From assembly GCA_941918925.1 (NCBI GenBank), contig OW799235.1, forward strand, positions 49,151,491 to 49,215,490: a stretch of DNA of 64,000 nucleotides, in the 5' to 3' direction. Of the stretch, positions 44,851-55,539 are shown piece by piece. Every line of letters starts with the position of its first letter. Position 1 is the stretch's first letter. Source of the stretch: Phyto melanocephala (taxonomy: Eukaryota; Arthropoda; Insecta; Diptera; Rhinophoridae). The translations under genes were made by a program, and so were the position numbers. The notes under the pieces are model-generated. The model searched no databases and had not been told where the DNA came from. It saw nothing but the letters and a program-made list of their open reading frames with translations.

Positions 44851-46040
44851 TAGTTAATCCGGGAAATTCGCATGTATAAGATACAAATTGGCCCTCTTTT
44901 TGGTAAATTAAAACAAAATTATAACATTATTCAAAAGGACATAATTTTATAATTATTATCGCCTAATAGAATATGGACAATTATTAAGGTAAAATTTTAA
45001 TAAGCTTTTAGAGTGACAAAAAACAACAATACAAAAAGCCGTCGTAAAAAAATTATGTAAATATTTTAGTAAAAAATTAAACACATTCAAAAAAGGTAAG
45101 CGGTAACTTCGGAAAAGCAGTATATTACTTTTTAAAAACTAATTAGAGTGCCACCTCGCTTAACGCAACCCTCGATAAGCGCAACTCCTCGATCATTATA
45201 ATTCGTAAATTGTTTGCATTGTTGACTCAGTTAACGCTACTTTAAAAAAAAAAAAACATCAGTTATCGCAACTTTTCTCCTAAAATGATCAATTTGTCAT
45301 TTATATTTGCATATTTTTTATTTAGATTTACCGCTATTCTAAAAAGACTAAAATATGCGTGTTGCTCTTGTTTTTTTCTAGGTATGTACTAAGTTAAAAG
45401 AATCGTTTTTCGTAAAAGGTTGTTCTATTTACATTGAATAAAATGCCGGTAATTACAAAATTTGTAAAAATTTTAATTAAGCCAAGAGGTGATGTTCACA
45501 ATAAGCTTGAAAGGGGAATATTTCTAAAACAATATATCAACAATATCCAGAATTAAAAAAAATTAAGCTGCATTAAAAAATTTGTTGCAAATGCTGAATT
45601 TGGACCAGGCAAGCGTGTTACAATAAGTTTGTGAATGTCCAGAAATGGGTAAGGATTTGCACAATTGGTTTACGAAGCCATATTAAACCATTAAAGAGAA
45701 TTTGCTCCCTAAAAAATTGAGACTCGGTTATTGTAGCAACCTCAGTTTTCGCAACAGCCAAAATTTATATTAGTTGCGTTAAGCGAGTTTGTACTGTATT
45801 TTTAAAGAAGAAGATTAACTCACTTACAATCATGTCCATTAAAATATTTTATTGTCAAATATTTAGATATCTAAACATTTTAAACTTGAAATTTGTACAT
45901 TGATTTGGAAAACTCAAAAAACGTACTTTTCTTATGATATTAATGAAGCTAGAGTTTTGAAAGTAATGACTTTTGATACGAGTTGAGACTGAAATTGCTA
46001 TGGGCGACTAAAAAGGTACTTTTTTGAAATTGTGTGATAC
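44850..46040 (+). repeat. Family B repeat, copy B4, interrupted by a pogo-like element
   Basis: 44955-45000 (cgcctaatagaatatggaca...aaggtaaaatttt) and 45800-46040 (aatcatgtccattaaaatat ... gacttttgatacgagttgagac ... gggcgactaaaaaggtac) are collinear with B2 at 23810-24320. The element at 45146-45796 splits it. Only about one tandem unit is left. Confidence 0.6.
45146..45796 (+). mobile_element. pogo/Tigger-like element, 651 bp, with TA target duplication
   Basis: Ends GAGTGCCACCTCGCTTAACGC (left) and the mirror of CAGTACAAACTCGCTTAACGC (right), TA on both sides, inserted in a B repeat whose uninterrupted form is seen at 24040-24120. A weak plus frame from 45443 (MPVITKFVKILIKPRGDVHNKLERG...) and CPEMGKDLHNWFTKP (~45640) resembles the CENP-B-like DNA-binding region of pogo transposases. 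No catalytic domain. Confidence 0.65.
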
Positions 46041-46047
46041 TTTTCAC

Positions 46048-46245
46048 GCCCCTCGCGGAATGTGTATGGGAACATACTGGTTTGTCATTCCGTATAAAAC
46101 TTCTACAATATTTATTTGGCGACCCCATAAAGTATATATTTTCTGAAATCTATGACTAGGGAAGTTGATTTAGCAACCTCCAAATGTCTGTGTGTATGTT
46201 GAGATCAGTTTTTTGAAGACCACTGGCATTTTTAAGACCAGTATG
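46048..46245 (+). repeat. Family G repeat, copy G3
   Basis: gtttgtcattccg...cgaccccataaagtatatattttctgaaa...tatgactagggaagttgattt matches copies G2 and G5. Confidence 0.6.
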
Positions 46246-46654
46246 TGATATTAAAATATCAGAAATATTGCATAATATATATTTATTTGCCAGCAAATGA
46301 ACGTTTGTCGACATACGTCGTTAGTGCTAAACACATTTTGAAAAAATATAGAAGTTACGTTGTTATTTGGGTAAAAAAATCGGAATTGGTTCATCTTATT
46401 TAAGAAAATTTTACATCCTTGTAAAGAGCGTTTAAAAATAAGTAATATGGCCAATAACTCAAAATCGACAAAAATTGACATACGCGGTTGCCCAGGAAAC
46501 CCACAGTATTGTAATGTTACATTTGTAAGTGGTAAACGAGTGCAAAGCTATATCTCATTATTCTTCTACGTTCACGGTAGAATACTGGAAAATATTTTCA
46601 AGTGTAATAAATAGCACAAAAATACAAGAAAAAAATATATATAAAAAATAAAAA

Positions 46655-46750
46655 AATATTTTAGGTTTATTAAATGCTTCTGTGACAGATGTAGATAAAT
46701 TTGTCAAATATACTTTTAATAAACCTAATATATTTTTTATGAATACGGCA
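46655..46750. mobile_element. Small palindromic MITE, copy 1
   Basis: aaaatattttaggtttattaa ... ttaataaacctaatatatttttt, then atgaatacggcagtt. Same family as 47308-47403, with one end eroded. Confidence 0.5.
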
Positions 46751-47110
46751 GTTAAAGTTGCTTTTATTGAATTAAAGAAAAAATAAATTTGAAATGATAT
46801 AAATTGAATTTGAAAAGAAAAACTTTCAATTACAAATTAAATAAAACGAACCAAAAATGGAAAAAATTAATTTGGGATAAAAATAATTTTATTAGTTTTA
46901 AATACAATTTAATTTGCTGAAAAAATTAATTTGATTTGTAAAAATTTAATTTGATTTGTAAAAATTTAATTTGAATCGAAAAACTGTTGATTTGAGAATA
47001 AATACCTAAAATCTTTATTTTTAAAAATTTTTTGATAAATCGATTACTAACCGGAAAAGTTATAGGCAAAAAAAATATTGAAAATATTGTTTTAGGAAAT
47101 TTAAAAAAAT
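46751..47110. other. AT-rich stretch with short tandem motif
   Basis: ttaatttgatttgtaaaaa is repeated twice exactly at 46928-46965 with looser copies around it. No gene. Confidence 0.45.
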
Positions 47111-48871
47111 AACAAGTCAGAGCACTATATTTGGCTGTGCCGAATCTTTTATACCCACCACCAATTTTCCGTACTTTTATAGCTTGTGTTTTTTCCCCCA
47201 ATTTTTTGTTTACCGGGAATGCGAGATTTATTTTTTAATTTCACGGAATCCCTCAGCAAAACAAATAAAAGGTAAATTTGTTTTTAATTAATAAAAAACT
47301 GTTACGCCCGTATTCATAAAAAATATTTTAGGTTTGACAGATGTTGCATAGAAATTTGTCAAATAAGCATTCAATAATCCTAAAATATTTTTTATGAATA
47401 CGGCAGTTAACTTATAAGCATAAAACGGTTTATAATGTTAGAGAAACACTTCAAAACTACAAAAATTAATAAAGAAACTTGAATTTAAAATATACATAAA
47501 TTGAGTAAAAATATTTTTTATTAAAAAAAATTTTATTCTCTAGACACGAGATCAAATATGAGCACAAAAAACAAAAGTACAGGTAATTCAGCTATGAGAT
47601 CAAAAATAAAATCATTAGAATTTAAAAAAAAAGCATGTAAATACAATGTATAATTAAAAAAATATAACGTACAAATTTTTAACGACTTAGAAAATAATCT
47701 TTTAATATGCTCAAAGCGTTTATTGACTGGTCAGAAAGTCTATTTCTGATTTTATTAACAAATTGCACTCGTTCACTTTAAATCGATGCTGGGCAAATAG
47801 GTTAAAGTGCATTTAACAAATATGCAATATCTTGAGTTTTTTGACCACTTCCCTCAAAAAATTTTAACTCTTTCTTTATAAAAACTTTAAAGTATTGGCT
47901 GATTTTTTTTTTCAACAGATTACCTAAAAAAGTATATCAAATTATTTGTAAAAATATTTTTAAATGTAAAGTTAAAAAAACCTTGAACCGGGAAAAAACC
48001 CTATTTATAGCACAAAATTTATTATTTTGTTATTAACAGTAATCGCTATGGAATAATCTTTTTATACTAAAATATGTATCAATTTCTTTGTATAACATCG
48101 ATATGCTAGTAAAATATTCTAGTAAATTTAGTCTTTCAATGAAAGTGGAGGTTAAAGTAGGCGTGTTAATAAAGTTTCTGCTAATAAATAAAACAGAGAT
48201 ATTTCAATATAGTCCTTTATTCTTCCAAAATCTTATTCCTAGAGAAATTATATGAATTTGAGATAAAGCGTTATATGATAGGTAGTCGTAAAAGTGGGCG
48301 TGTAACATATATTTGCCGTTAGTATAAAGCCTTTGACCAAAAAGCAATGATATCAAAATTGCAGAATAATACATCAAATTTTGCCAGTTTTATAAAGATT
48401 TAAATTTTGAATGTAGCGAAAAATACACTGTGCGGTATAAATTTTTGTACATTTTGATCTACAACTCCTTTAAGCAATTTTTGAGGAAAAATATTTTTTT
48501 TACTCAGGAAATATACATTCGAATTTTCATGGCTCTACGTCAATGCATTTGGACACAATTCCATTTTATTCGATGTTTGAAGGACACGGTTTTTTTGACC
48601 TACTCTTGCTTTACGAGCTATAACTCTCTTCCTAATATTCCGCTTTAGCCCATTTTCAATACCAAACAAACCTTGTGTATAGGTAAGATTCTGGAAAAAT
48701 TTGAGCCGCCTAGCTTTTTCGATGCGACCTCTATCGTGCTTTCAACAGACGGACGGACACAGCTAGATCGTCATAAAGTCAAGCCCTGGTCTAAAATGGA
48801 TATTTCGATGTGTTACAAACGGAATGACAAAATGAAGGTACCCCCACCATTTTTTTGGTGGCGGGTATAAA
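47111..48871. repeat. Family G element, long copy G4 (contains a palindromic MITE)
   Basis: Left end caagtcagagcactatatttggctgtgccgaatcttttatacccaccacc; right end with acagacggacggacacagctagatcg and ggtggcgggtataaaa at 48871. Only the tatacccaccacc part is inverted at both ends, so it may be one 1.76-kb element or two half copies. Plus-strand frames at 48430-48648 and 48673-48870 look like translated repeat, not genes. Confidence 0.45.
47308..47403. mobile_element. Small palindromic MITE, copy 2 (96 bp)
   Basis: ccgtattcataaaaaatatt at 47308 and its exact mirror ending 47403 form a 24-25 bp TIR around a ~46-bp centre containing gaaatttgtcaaat. Confidence 0.65.
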
Positions 48872-49259
48872 AATGAACTTTAGTGAATATAAATGATTTA
48901 CGATAAATTTTAGAATCAAAAGTTCAAATAAATATTAATTTACAGTTATTGAAAAATATATATATTTTGTTTTTATATATTTCAACTTATTATAAAAATT
49001 TATACATTTTTGGGCATATTAGAGACACCAGAATAAAGGCCGTAGTCTTTAAAATGACTGCTGAGAAAAACTGACAAATTAGTTTAAAATTAACTAAATA
49101 AGCACAAAAATTCAAAAGCTTCGGTGTTTTTTATAAAATTTACGAACGAAAATCTATTTTCCAGCTTTTTGAAAACAGAGAGGAACGATATGGATATCTG
49201 AGAAATGGCTTGACTTGCAGAATATAGGACACGAAAAAATTTAAGATACAAAATAGTTG

Positions 49260-49859
49260 TAGATATTCTGTGGACTACTAGAAGTGTGACTTAGACCACC
49301 TCACGGAGGCGGCTGGTAAAAGACATCTATTTGGATGACTAACTTAGTCAGGCGAACCTAATCAACAGTGGAATAGCATACGCCAAGGGATGCGTGGTCA
49401 AGAGAAGCTTGGTCGCCAGTATGCGAACCTGTGGACCTCCAGTTTTAATGTAGACTTGCCTGCGCATGTGGAGCTCTGTGCGGGTGAACATCTTTTCTCC
49501 AATACTCGTGGGTTTTGTATGGAGGATAATACGTAATCGATAAACGTGAGCTTCCAAATTGGAAATACAATGAATCCTTGCAAAAAGTGAATAGGCGAAA
49601 CTTTGTAGAAGCTTCGGTTAGTTTTGGCCAGTGGAGAGGTCAAAAAGAAATGGACAATAAAGCCTCGCAAAAGGTGGATGACACTCCAATGGATAGGGCA
49701 AGTGCAGATGGGATGAATGTCTCCACCCCGATAGGAGTGGAAACGCTATTTCGAATGCAGAATCCATGGACTTCGGCACGAATTCGAAGTCTCAGCAATT
49801 GGATAAAACCAATGAGCAGAGATAGAGAAGAATACGTCGCACAGTGCTCTGTTCCATAG
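49260..49859 (+). pseudogene. Possible non-LTR retrotransposon 5' region / ORF1 start
   Basis: A 600-bp segment much richer in GC than its surroundings. The plus frame 49578-49859 (93 aa) is protein-like: ASQKVDDTPMDRASADGMNVSTPIGVETLFRMQNPWTSARIRSLSNWIKPMSRDREEYVAQCSV, then a stop. It resembles ORF1 starts of R1/LOA-type elements in composition, but I cannot name it. An unrelated host or TE exon remains possible. Confidence 0.3.
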
Positions 49860-51477
49860 GCAAAACTAAAGATTAATAAAGTGTAAAGAATAATTATGTA
49901 ATATACATTTTTGTAAAGCTAACAAAGTACCTTAAATAGATTTGTAAGTAGAATTCATAATTTTCACTTTTTGTTTACAGTGGAGGGCACCAAAGTCAAA
50001 CAATTTTTGAGCTAAACTGTTAAATAAAAAAATTACTTTTAGCTGTTTTACTAAAAAAAATTGCCAAAAATTCATTTCTTAATATGTTCTTTTTAAACTT
50101 AGCAGTTTTGTTTACCACTAAACGCACAAAAAAAGAAAATTATTGATGGTAACCAATATTACTGAGAAAAATTTTTGTATTATCGTAAATTTTGAGATTT
50201 TTTTATTGGAAATCCCCGAAATTTCTAAAGTTTGGCAGAGTTTAATTAGCTTTTTTCTTAGAGTACCTAAACTTTTATTTAAGATTTTTTGGAGTGCTTT
50301 AACAGAATCCACAAAGAAGTCCTAGAATTTTTTGCCGGAATTATAAAAATTGCATTCATTTCTTGAGTCATATTTCCTAAGTTATAAAAAAATTACAAAG
50401 AGGTAAGTTTATCGTACTGCTAAAATTTTAAAATATTAAGTTATAAGTCTCTTGTATCTTTTTTACTACAAAAAATTAACTGAATTTTTATGTAATAAGT
50501 ATTTTTTTTTTTACAAGAAAAACGTAAAAAAATTGATAGTAAATAATGTATTATTTTTGGGTCTAACCTAATATTTTACAAAGTTTAATGATACTATATA
50601 TATATATATATATAAATAAAAATTAGTTACTTTTTATTTTTGATTTAGATACTTCGTTTGGATGTCTACCGATTGTTAAAAAAAAAATTAAGATTTTCTG
50701 CCGGAAAATGGAAATTTTGTATTTTTCGTACACACTCATAAAAACTATTTTTTTCGTATTAAATAATTCATAAGTATAAATGGAATTATTTCATACACTA
50801 TATCAAATATACAATTTATATAAGATACGTACAAATGTATAATTTTACAGACAGAATAAATTTTTTAATTCGTCACATTTACAACATAACGGTACATTTG
50901 TAGTATTCGATATATACTTCCTTTTCACCCGATATCCACAGTCAAATGCTGACTCAATTAAAATTAATTATATCTTGTTTTAAAGGATGCTAAATTATGC
51001 GTCCAATAGGGGCTAATTGTATAAAATATACCTGAGTTATAGTGGAACAAAGCTAAGATGTTATGAAAATTTTATTGTTTATCACCAATTATTGTCACTT
51101 GGGAAGATGTTTTGTACCACAGTAAATAACAAAATCCATAGTTTTGTAATTCTATTGTAAAGTCCATTTGTTTACAAAAATTTTAAACCATATTGAACTG
51201 AAATCGGATAAAAGCTAAAAATTATATAATAAGAAAACAAAAGCAATAGCATTTAGGTTAAATTTTACTTAGCACCACCATCATTTTTCGCATTTTTATA
51301 GAAATGAATGTACGTTATGAAACCATATTTACAACAGATCTATAACGCATTATTTAAGAACCACTTATTAATTTTTAGTGTACATTAATCATAAATGCTT
51401 CTAAAACATAGTTTTTTTAAAAAAAGGATATATGGGAGGTAGTCATGCCCTTGCACCGAATGCAAAAAAATTTGCAA
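49860..51477. other. AT-rich non-coding stretch
   Basis: (TA)n microsatellite at about 50595-50613. No gene or boundary seen. Confidence 0.45.
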
Positions 51478-51482
51478 CAACG

Positions 51483-53839
51483 CACTTTAGGTCAAACGAC
51501 ACATTTTTCTGTGCGAAAGTCCAAAAATCAACTTGCAGTTTTACTATTGTTGTTGTTGTTTTTTAATTCTAAAGACTTCAGAATAAAAAAAGTGATTTTT
51601 GTTTCGACTAAATATTAATAACCCTTATACAGCAGCGTGTCGAAGTCAACAGATTACATTTTTTCTATAATTGTGTTCCTAAGTTAAGTAGTGCGTGGTC
51701 AACTTTAAGTGCGTATATCTCGGACTGTGTTTGTGATAATTTATTAGAGTAAAATGGAAAAGAAAGAGCCAAGTAAGTAGATATATTTTTAATTTTAAAT
51801 GTTTTATATATATGTCGATATACTTAATAAATAACTTATTAGCGTAAACATCTATAAATAGTTAAATTTTTATAAAATTTTTATTTTCTGAAAGCTTTTA
51901 AAAAAATATACCCCATTTCTCCACTCTCAAATTGCACAAAATAATTAGAATATTATATAGTGAGTTATTTGGTATTTATCAAAAATTGCGATTTTTTGCG
52001 TTTTGCTAGTAATGCCTCTTTTTGATTGATCTTTTTGAAGTATGGCAAAAGGAAAGTACAAAAAAACAAAAAGTTGATGCCGTTTTGAAACACGTATATG
52101 ACAAACTTGAAACCTCTTCAATTTCTGATGAAATGGTGAAACAAATTACCAAAAAAATTTATTTGTTTTGAGTGAAACTAGAACAAAAGTGGAAAAAGTG
52201 TCATACAGACAAATGTATTCAAAAACCAAAACCAGGCATGGCTAAATGCTGAATTAAATATTGTGGTAGATGGCATTTTAGAAAGGGCAACAAGTGGCGC
52301 TGTTGGACGTCCTCGTGTACCATTTAGCGAAAAATCTGAATTTGGAAAAAGAAAAGAAGCTGCAGAACTTTCAAATGCGAAAGTTTATACAAGTCTTCTC
52401 GTTCGTGCAGCAGCAACATCAGCACGTAAACACGTAGCTGTGACGCATCCCTTTTTGCTACCACAGTTATTCCCTTAAGATTAGCGCTACAATCGGGAAA
52501 ACCAATCTGGAATAATCGAACAGCGCAGTCTGTAAGATTTTGTCATCCTATTAAACTGGAGCTCACAAAAGAAACGAAAGAAGTGGTTTTAAAGGAAAAT
52601 TTGGACCTACAAAAAGAAATTGACAATTTAAGAAACTTGCAAGTATCACTTGGTGATGGAAAATTCGTCGAAGTTACATTCAAATTATTTTTGACACTAA
52701 TTGATGGAACAATTTTGAACGTTTTAACCGGAAACAAATCAAACCAGGCTTGCCATATTTGTTATGCTACACCAAAACACTTTATGAACACGTTTGATTA
52801 TAAAAATGCAAAAGAAGAAAACCTAAAGTTTGGGCTTAGCCCACTTCATTGCTGGATAAGAGTTTTTGAGTTTCTTTTACATATAGGATACATATGTAAG
52901 GTACAAAAATGGCAAATACGAGGAGCTGACAAGTCAATTGTATTGAAAAGGAAAACTGATATACAAAACGATTTTTGGAAAAAACTCGGACTTCGCGTGG
53001 ATATGCCCAGAATAGGTGGCTCAGGATCTACTAACGACGGAAACACTGCTCGCCGAGCTTTCGCTGAACATGAAATTTTTTCAGAAATAACTGGTGCAGA
53101 TAAGGATATTATATTTAGGTTCAAAATAATACTGATTTGTTTATCCTGTCAATTCGAAATAAATTTAGAGAAATTTGAATTATGTTTTGAAACAGCAAAA
53201 CTTTTTCAGGAGCGATATCCCTGGTTGCCAATGACTTCTACGGTTCACAAAATGTTAATTCACTCAAAGCAAATAATAGAAAATGCTCCACTTCCAATTG
53301 GATTTTTTGGAGAAGGTGCTGCTGAATCTCGTCATAAAATATACAAAGCCGATCGCCTACATCACGCGCGTAGAAAAACCCGCACCAATAACCTACTAGA
53401 TGTATTTAATAGGGCCATGGATACTTCAGATCCATTAATTTCCACAACATTTTTAAACAGACGCATTCAAAAAAGAACACGTTCCACGTTACCACCTGAA
53501 GTAATTGAACTATTATGTTTCTGCGAACCAACAGAAGAACTTCACCATATCGAACAAGACGTCGAAAATAATGAAAGTGAAAAAGCCTCCTTTGAATTAA
53601 TTCTACAAAGTGAATTGGATATAAACAATTAATAAATATTTTAGTATTAAAAAACAAATTAATTAATTCTATACACTGTGTTTAAATTAATGGGTGCTAG
53701 AGGGTTAATTTTTGGTCACTTATGGGTTAAATCCCATTTTTTTATTGGAACCATCCATAATTATATAATTCATATATTACTCTTATAATGTAGTCGTAAT
53801 TAATTTTGCACAGAAAAAGTAGTCATTTGACCTAATGTG
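51483..53839 (+). mobile_element. Transib DNA transposon (2357 bp) with TIRs and perfect 5-bp target duplication
   Basis: Left TIR CACTTTAGGTCAAACGACAC (51483) and right TIR, read on the minus strand, CACATTAGGTCAAATGACTA (ends 53839); the similarity continues through TTTTTCTGTGC for ~37 bp. Target CAACG at 51478-51482 and 53840-53844 is identical, the 5-bp, GC-leaning duplication of Transib. The TIRs begin CAC, as do the RAG recombination signals. The interior encodes a RAG1-like transposase relic. The size is below a full element because the transposase has lost its middle. Confidence 0.85.
52040..53632 (+). pseudogene. Transib transposase (RAG1-core-like), frameshifted and internally deleted
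   Basis: Cut-and-paste transposase related to the RAG1 core. An N-terminal remnant (VDAVLKHVYDKLETSSISDEMVKQI; WLNAELNIVVDGILERATSGAVGRPRVPFSEKS) spans ~52060-52478 in shifting frames. A long intact part runs from ~52472 to 53632: LQSGKPIWNNRTAQSVRFCHPIKLEL, ACHICYATPKHF (zinc-binding-like CxxC), SPLHCWIRVFEFLLHIGY, GGSGSTNDGNTARRAFAEHE, and YPWLPMTSTVHKMLIHSKQII...FFGEGAAESRHKIYKADRLHHARRKTR, which aligns with the RAG1 region around its last catalytic Glu (HKTLAH...SEGNESGNK). The segment that should carry the first catalytic Asp, between RKHVAVTH and the start of the long part, is absent. ATG 51753 (MEKKEPS, then GTAAGT) could be a first exon. Inactive. Confidence 0.8.
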
Positions 53840-53844
53840 CAACG

Positions 53845-54060
53845 CTAGAATTTTAAATTTTACAGACATGTACAAGTTTTTGCTACATTCTTATATATGT
53901 AAATGTGGCTTAAAATGAATTTTTTAATTCAGGGAGGTAGGCATATCCTTGCAGCGATTTTTCTCAAACTATAAATTTTTCTTAACTTTGACATTAAGTA
54001 TCAGTATACTTAATTTTGTCATTCTGCGATAAGAACTCTAGTTTTGCCGATTCACTATAT
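53845..54060. other. Short non-coding spacer
   Basis: Contains gggaggtaggcatatccttgcagcg (53934), nearly repeated left of the Transib (gggaggtagtcatgcccttgca, 51434). Otherwise unremarkable. Confidence 0.3.
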
Positions 54061-54530
54061 GGGGACAGAGAACTGTGCGTCGCAGGCACCTGAAGGCTAT
54101 TGAGACGGTGTCAAATCGGATTGATAGCCAGGGGAATATAGATGTATGTTAACTAAAACTTGATCATAGTAGAACAGCTTCGGCTATGATGATGCCTTGC
54201 TTTAAGGGGGATAGGTTAAACATAGCGTAGCTACAGGAACCGTGGGTCGTTCAGGGGAACTTCATGGACGTGTCTAGTCAAAACGCCAGTCTGTTTTGTT
54301 TACAGATGGCTAAGGAAATGTATCCTGGTTCGTCATGGTGTACGGACTGTACAAATGACACATTTTTGCTCGCCGGATCTTACTGTGGTGATGATTGGCA
54401 GTGGTTCGGAATCATTTTACATGGAATTGGCATACCTTCCTTATGTACATCCTTCAGATGAGGTGTAAGTCTGATGGAATATTGTAAGCAGAGGGGTATG
54501 GCAGTACTTATGGGCTGTGATTTGTTAATA
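54061..54530 (+). pseudogene. Non-LTR retrotransposon ORF2, endonuclease fragment
   Basis: The plus strand reads DRLNIA*LQEPWVVQGNFMDV around 54208-54270, and LMEYCKQRGMAVLMGCD near 54480-54525, with MELAYLPYVHPSDEV in another frame between them. LQEPW and YLPY...EYC..R....L.GCD are the apurinic-type endonuclease motifs of R1/LOA/Jockey-type ORF2. A stop and frameshifts are present; the reverse transcriptase is missing. Confidence 0.55.
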
Positions 54531-54910
54531 AAATCTTATTAAAGATATATTCTAGATAAATGTTCTTATATATATATAATTTATATATAATATAATTTGC
54601 AAGAGCTTAGTACTTGAAACATTAAACTGCAGTAAATAAATTACTTTAAGAGTCAATACACAGTATTAAATTGACATAATATAGAAAACTAACCCTGAAG
54701 AGGACTGTATAAAATGTATATAAGTTGAAGACAGTCTTTTCTAATAAAATTAGAAAATTAGTTTATTATGATCCAGAGTTATTTAGTAACCAATTATTAT
54801 GATTATGATGCCTTTTAATTTGATCGTTATCTTTTTTAGATTAACAGAATAAGTTAAACAATTTTTTATTTACTTATTGGAATTTCCAATCGGACATCGG
54901 GCCCACATTT
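54531..54910. other. AT-rich non-coding stretch
   Basis: Short (TA)n-like run at 54568-54590. No gene. Confidence 0.4.
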
Positions 54911-55497
54911 TATTATACCCTTGCACAAGGGTATATATAGCTTTGTCATTCGGTTTGTAATTTCTACAATTTTCATTTCCGACCCCATAAAGTATATATT
55001 TTCTGAAAGCTTATGAATAGAGGAGTCGATTAAGCCCTGACCGTCTGTCCGTGTGTTAGTTGAAATCACCTTTTATAAGCAACTACATGTTCCTTACATC
55101 TGTATATGGTATCAATCTCTTGAAAATATCCAGGAATGAATCGCTATTGAAATTCAGTACAATCGCCCCATAACTTTCTGAGATATGAGCAAAAAACCAG
55201 GACCACCTCGTTTTTTTCACAATTATAACAACAATCTACATACATACTGGTTAAAGCAAACGAATTCCAGCTGAGCCAAAAAAATTTTATTTTATTTTAT
55301 TTAATATATTATTTATATTTTATTTTTTTTATTTTAATATATTTTTTTTAAATTTTTTTTTTTGTATGTTTTTTACATGTACATATGTACGCATTTTATA
55401 TGAGATGAATGGTAATACAAACAATTGTTATTGCTTGACTACACGTTGTGAAGGGTATATAAGATTCGGCACGGCCGAATATAGCACTGTTACTTGT
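54911..55497 (+). repeat. Family G repeat, copy G5 (with right end)
   Basis: From ttatacccttgcacaagggtatatatag through cccataaagtatatattttctgaaagc and gaccgtctgtccgtgtgtta to gggtatataagattcggcacggccgaatatagcactgttacttgtt. The right end is the mirror of the left end of G1. Parts of open frames across it are repeat translation. Confidence 0.6.
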
Positions 55498-55539
55498 TAT
55501 AAATTTTTTTTATCAAAACAACAAATAAAGGAGCCAACT

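Noticed and set aside
46926..47201. 91-residue minus-strand frame
   Set aside because: Composed of the 19-bp tandem motif and the end of repeat G4.
48673..48870. 65-residue plus-strand frame (TQLDRHKVKPWSKMD)
   Set aside because: Typical translation of the gacggacggacacagctag segment common to family G ends, not a gene.
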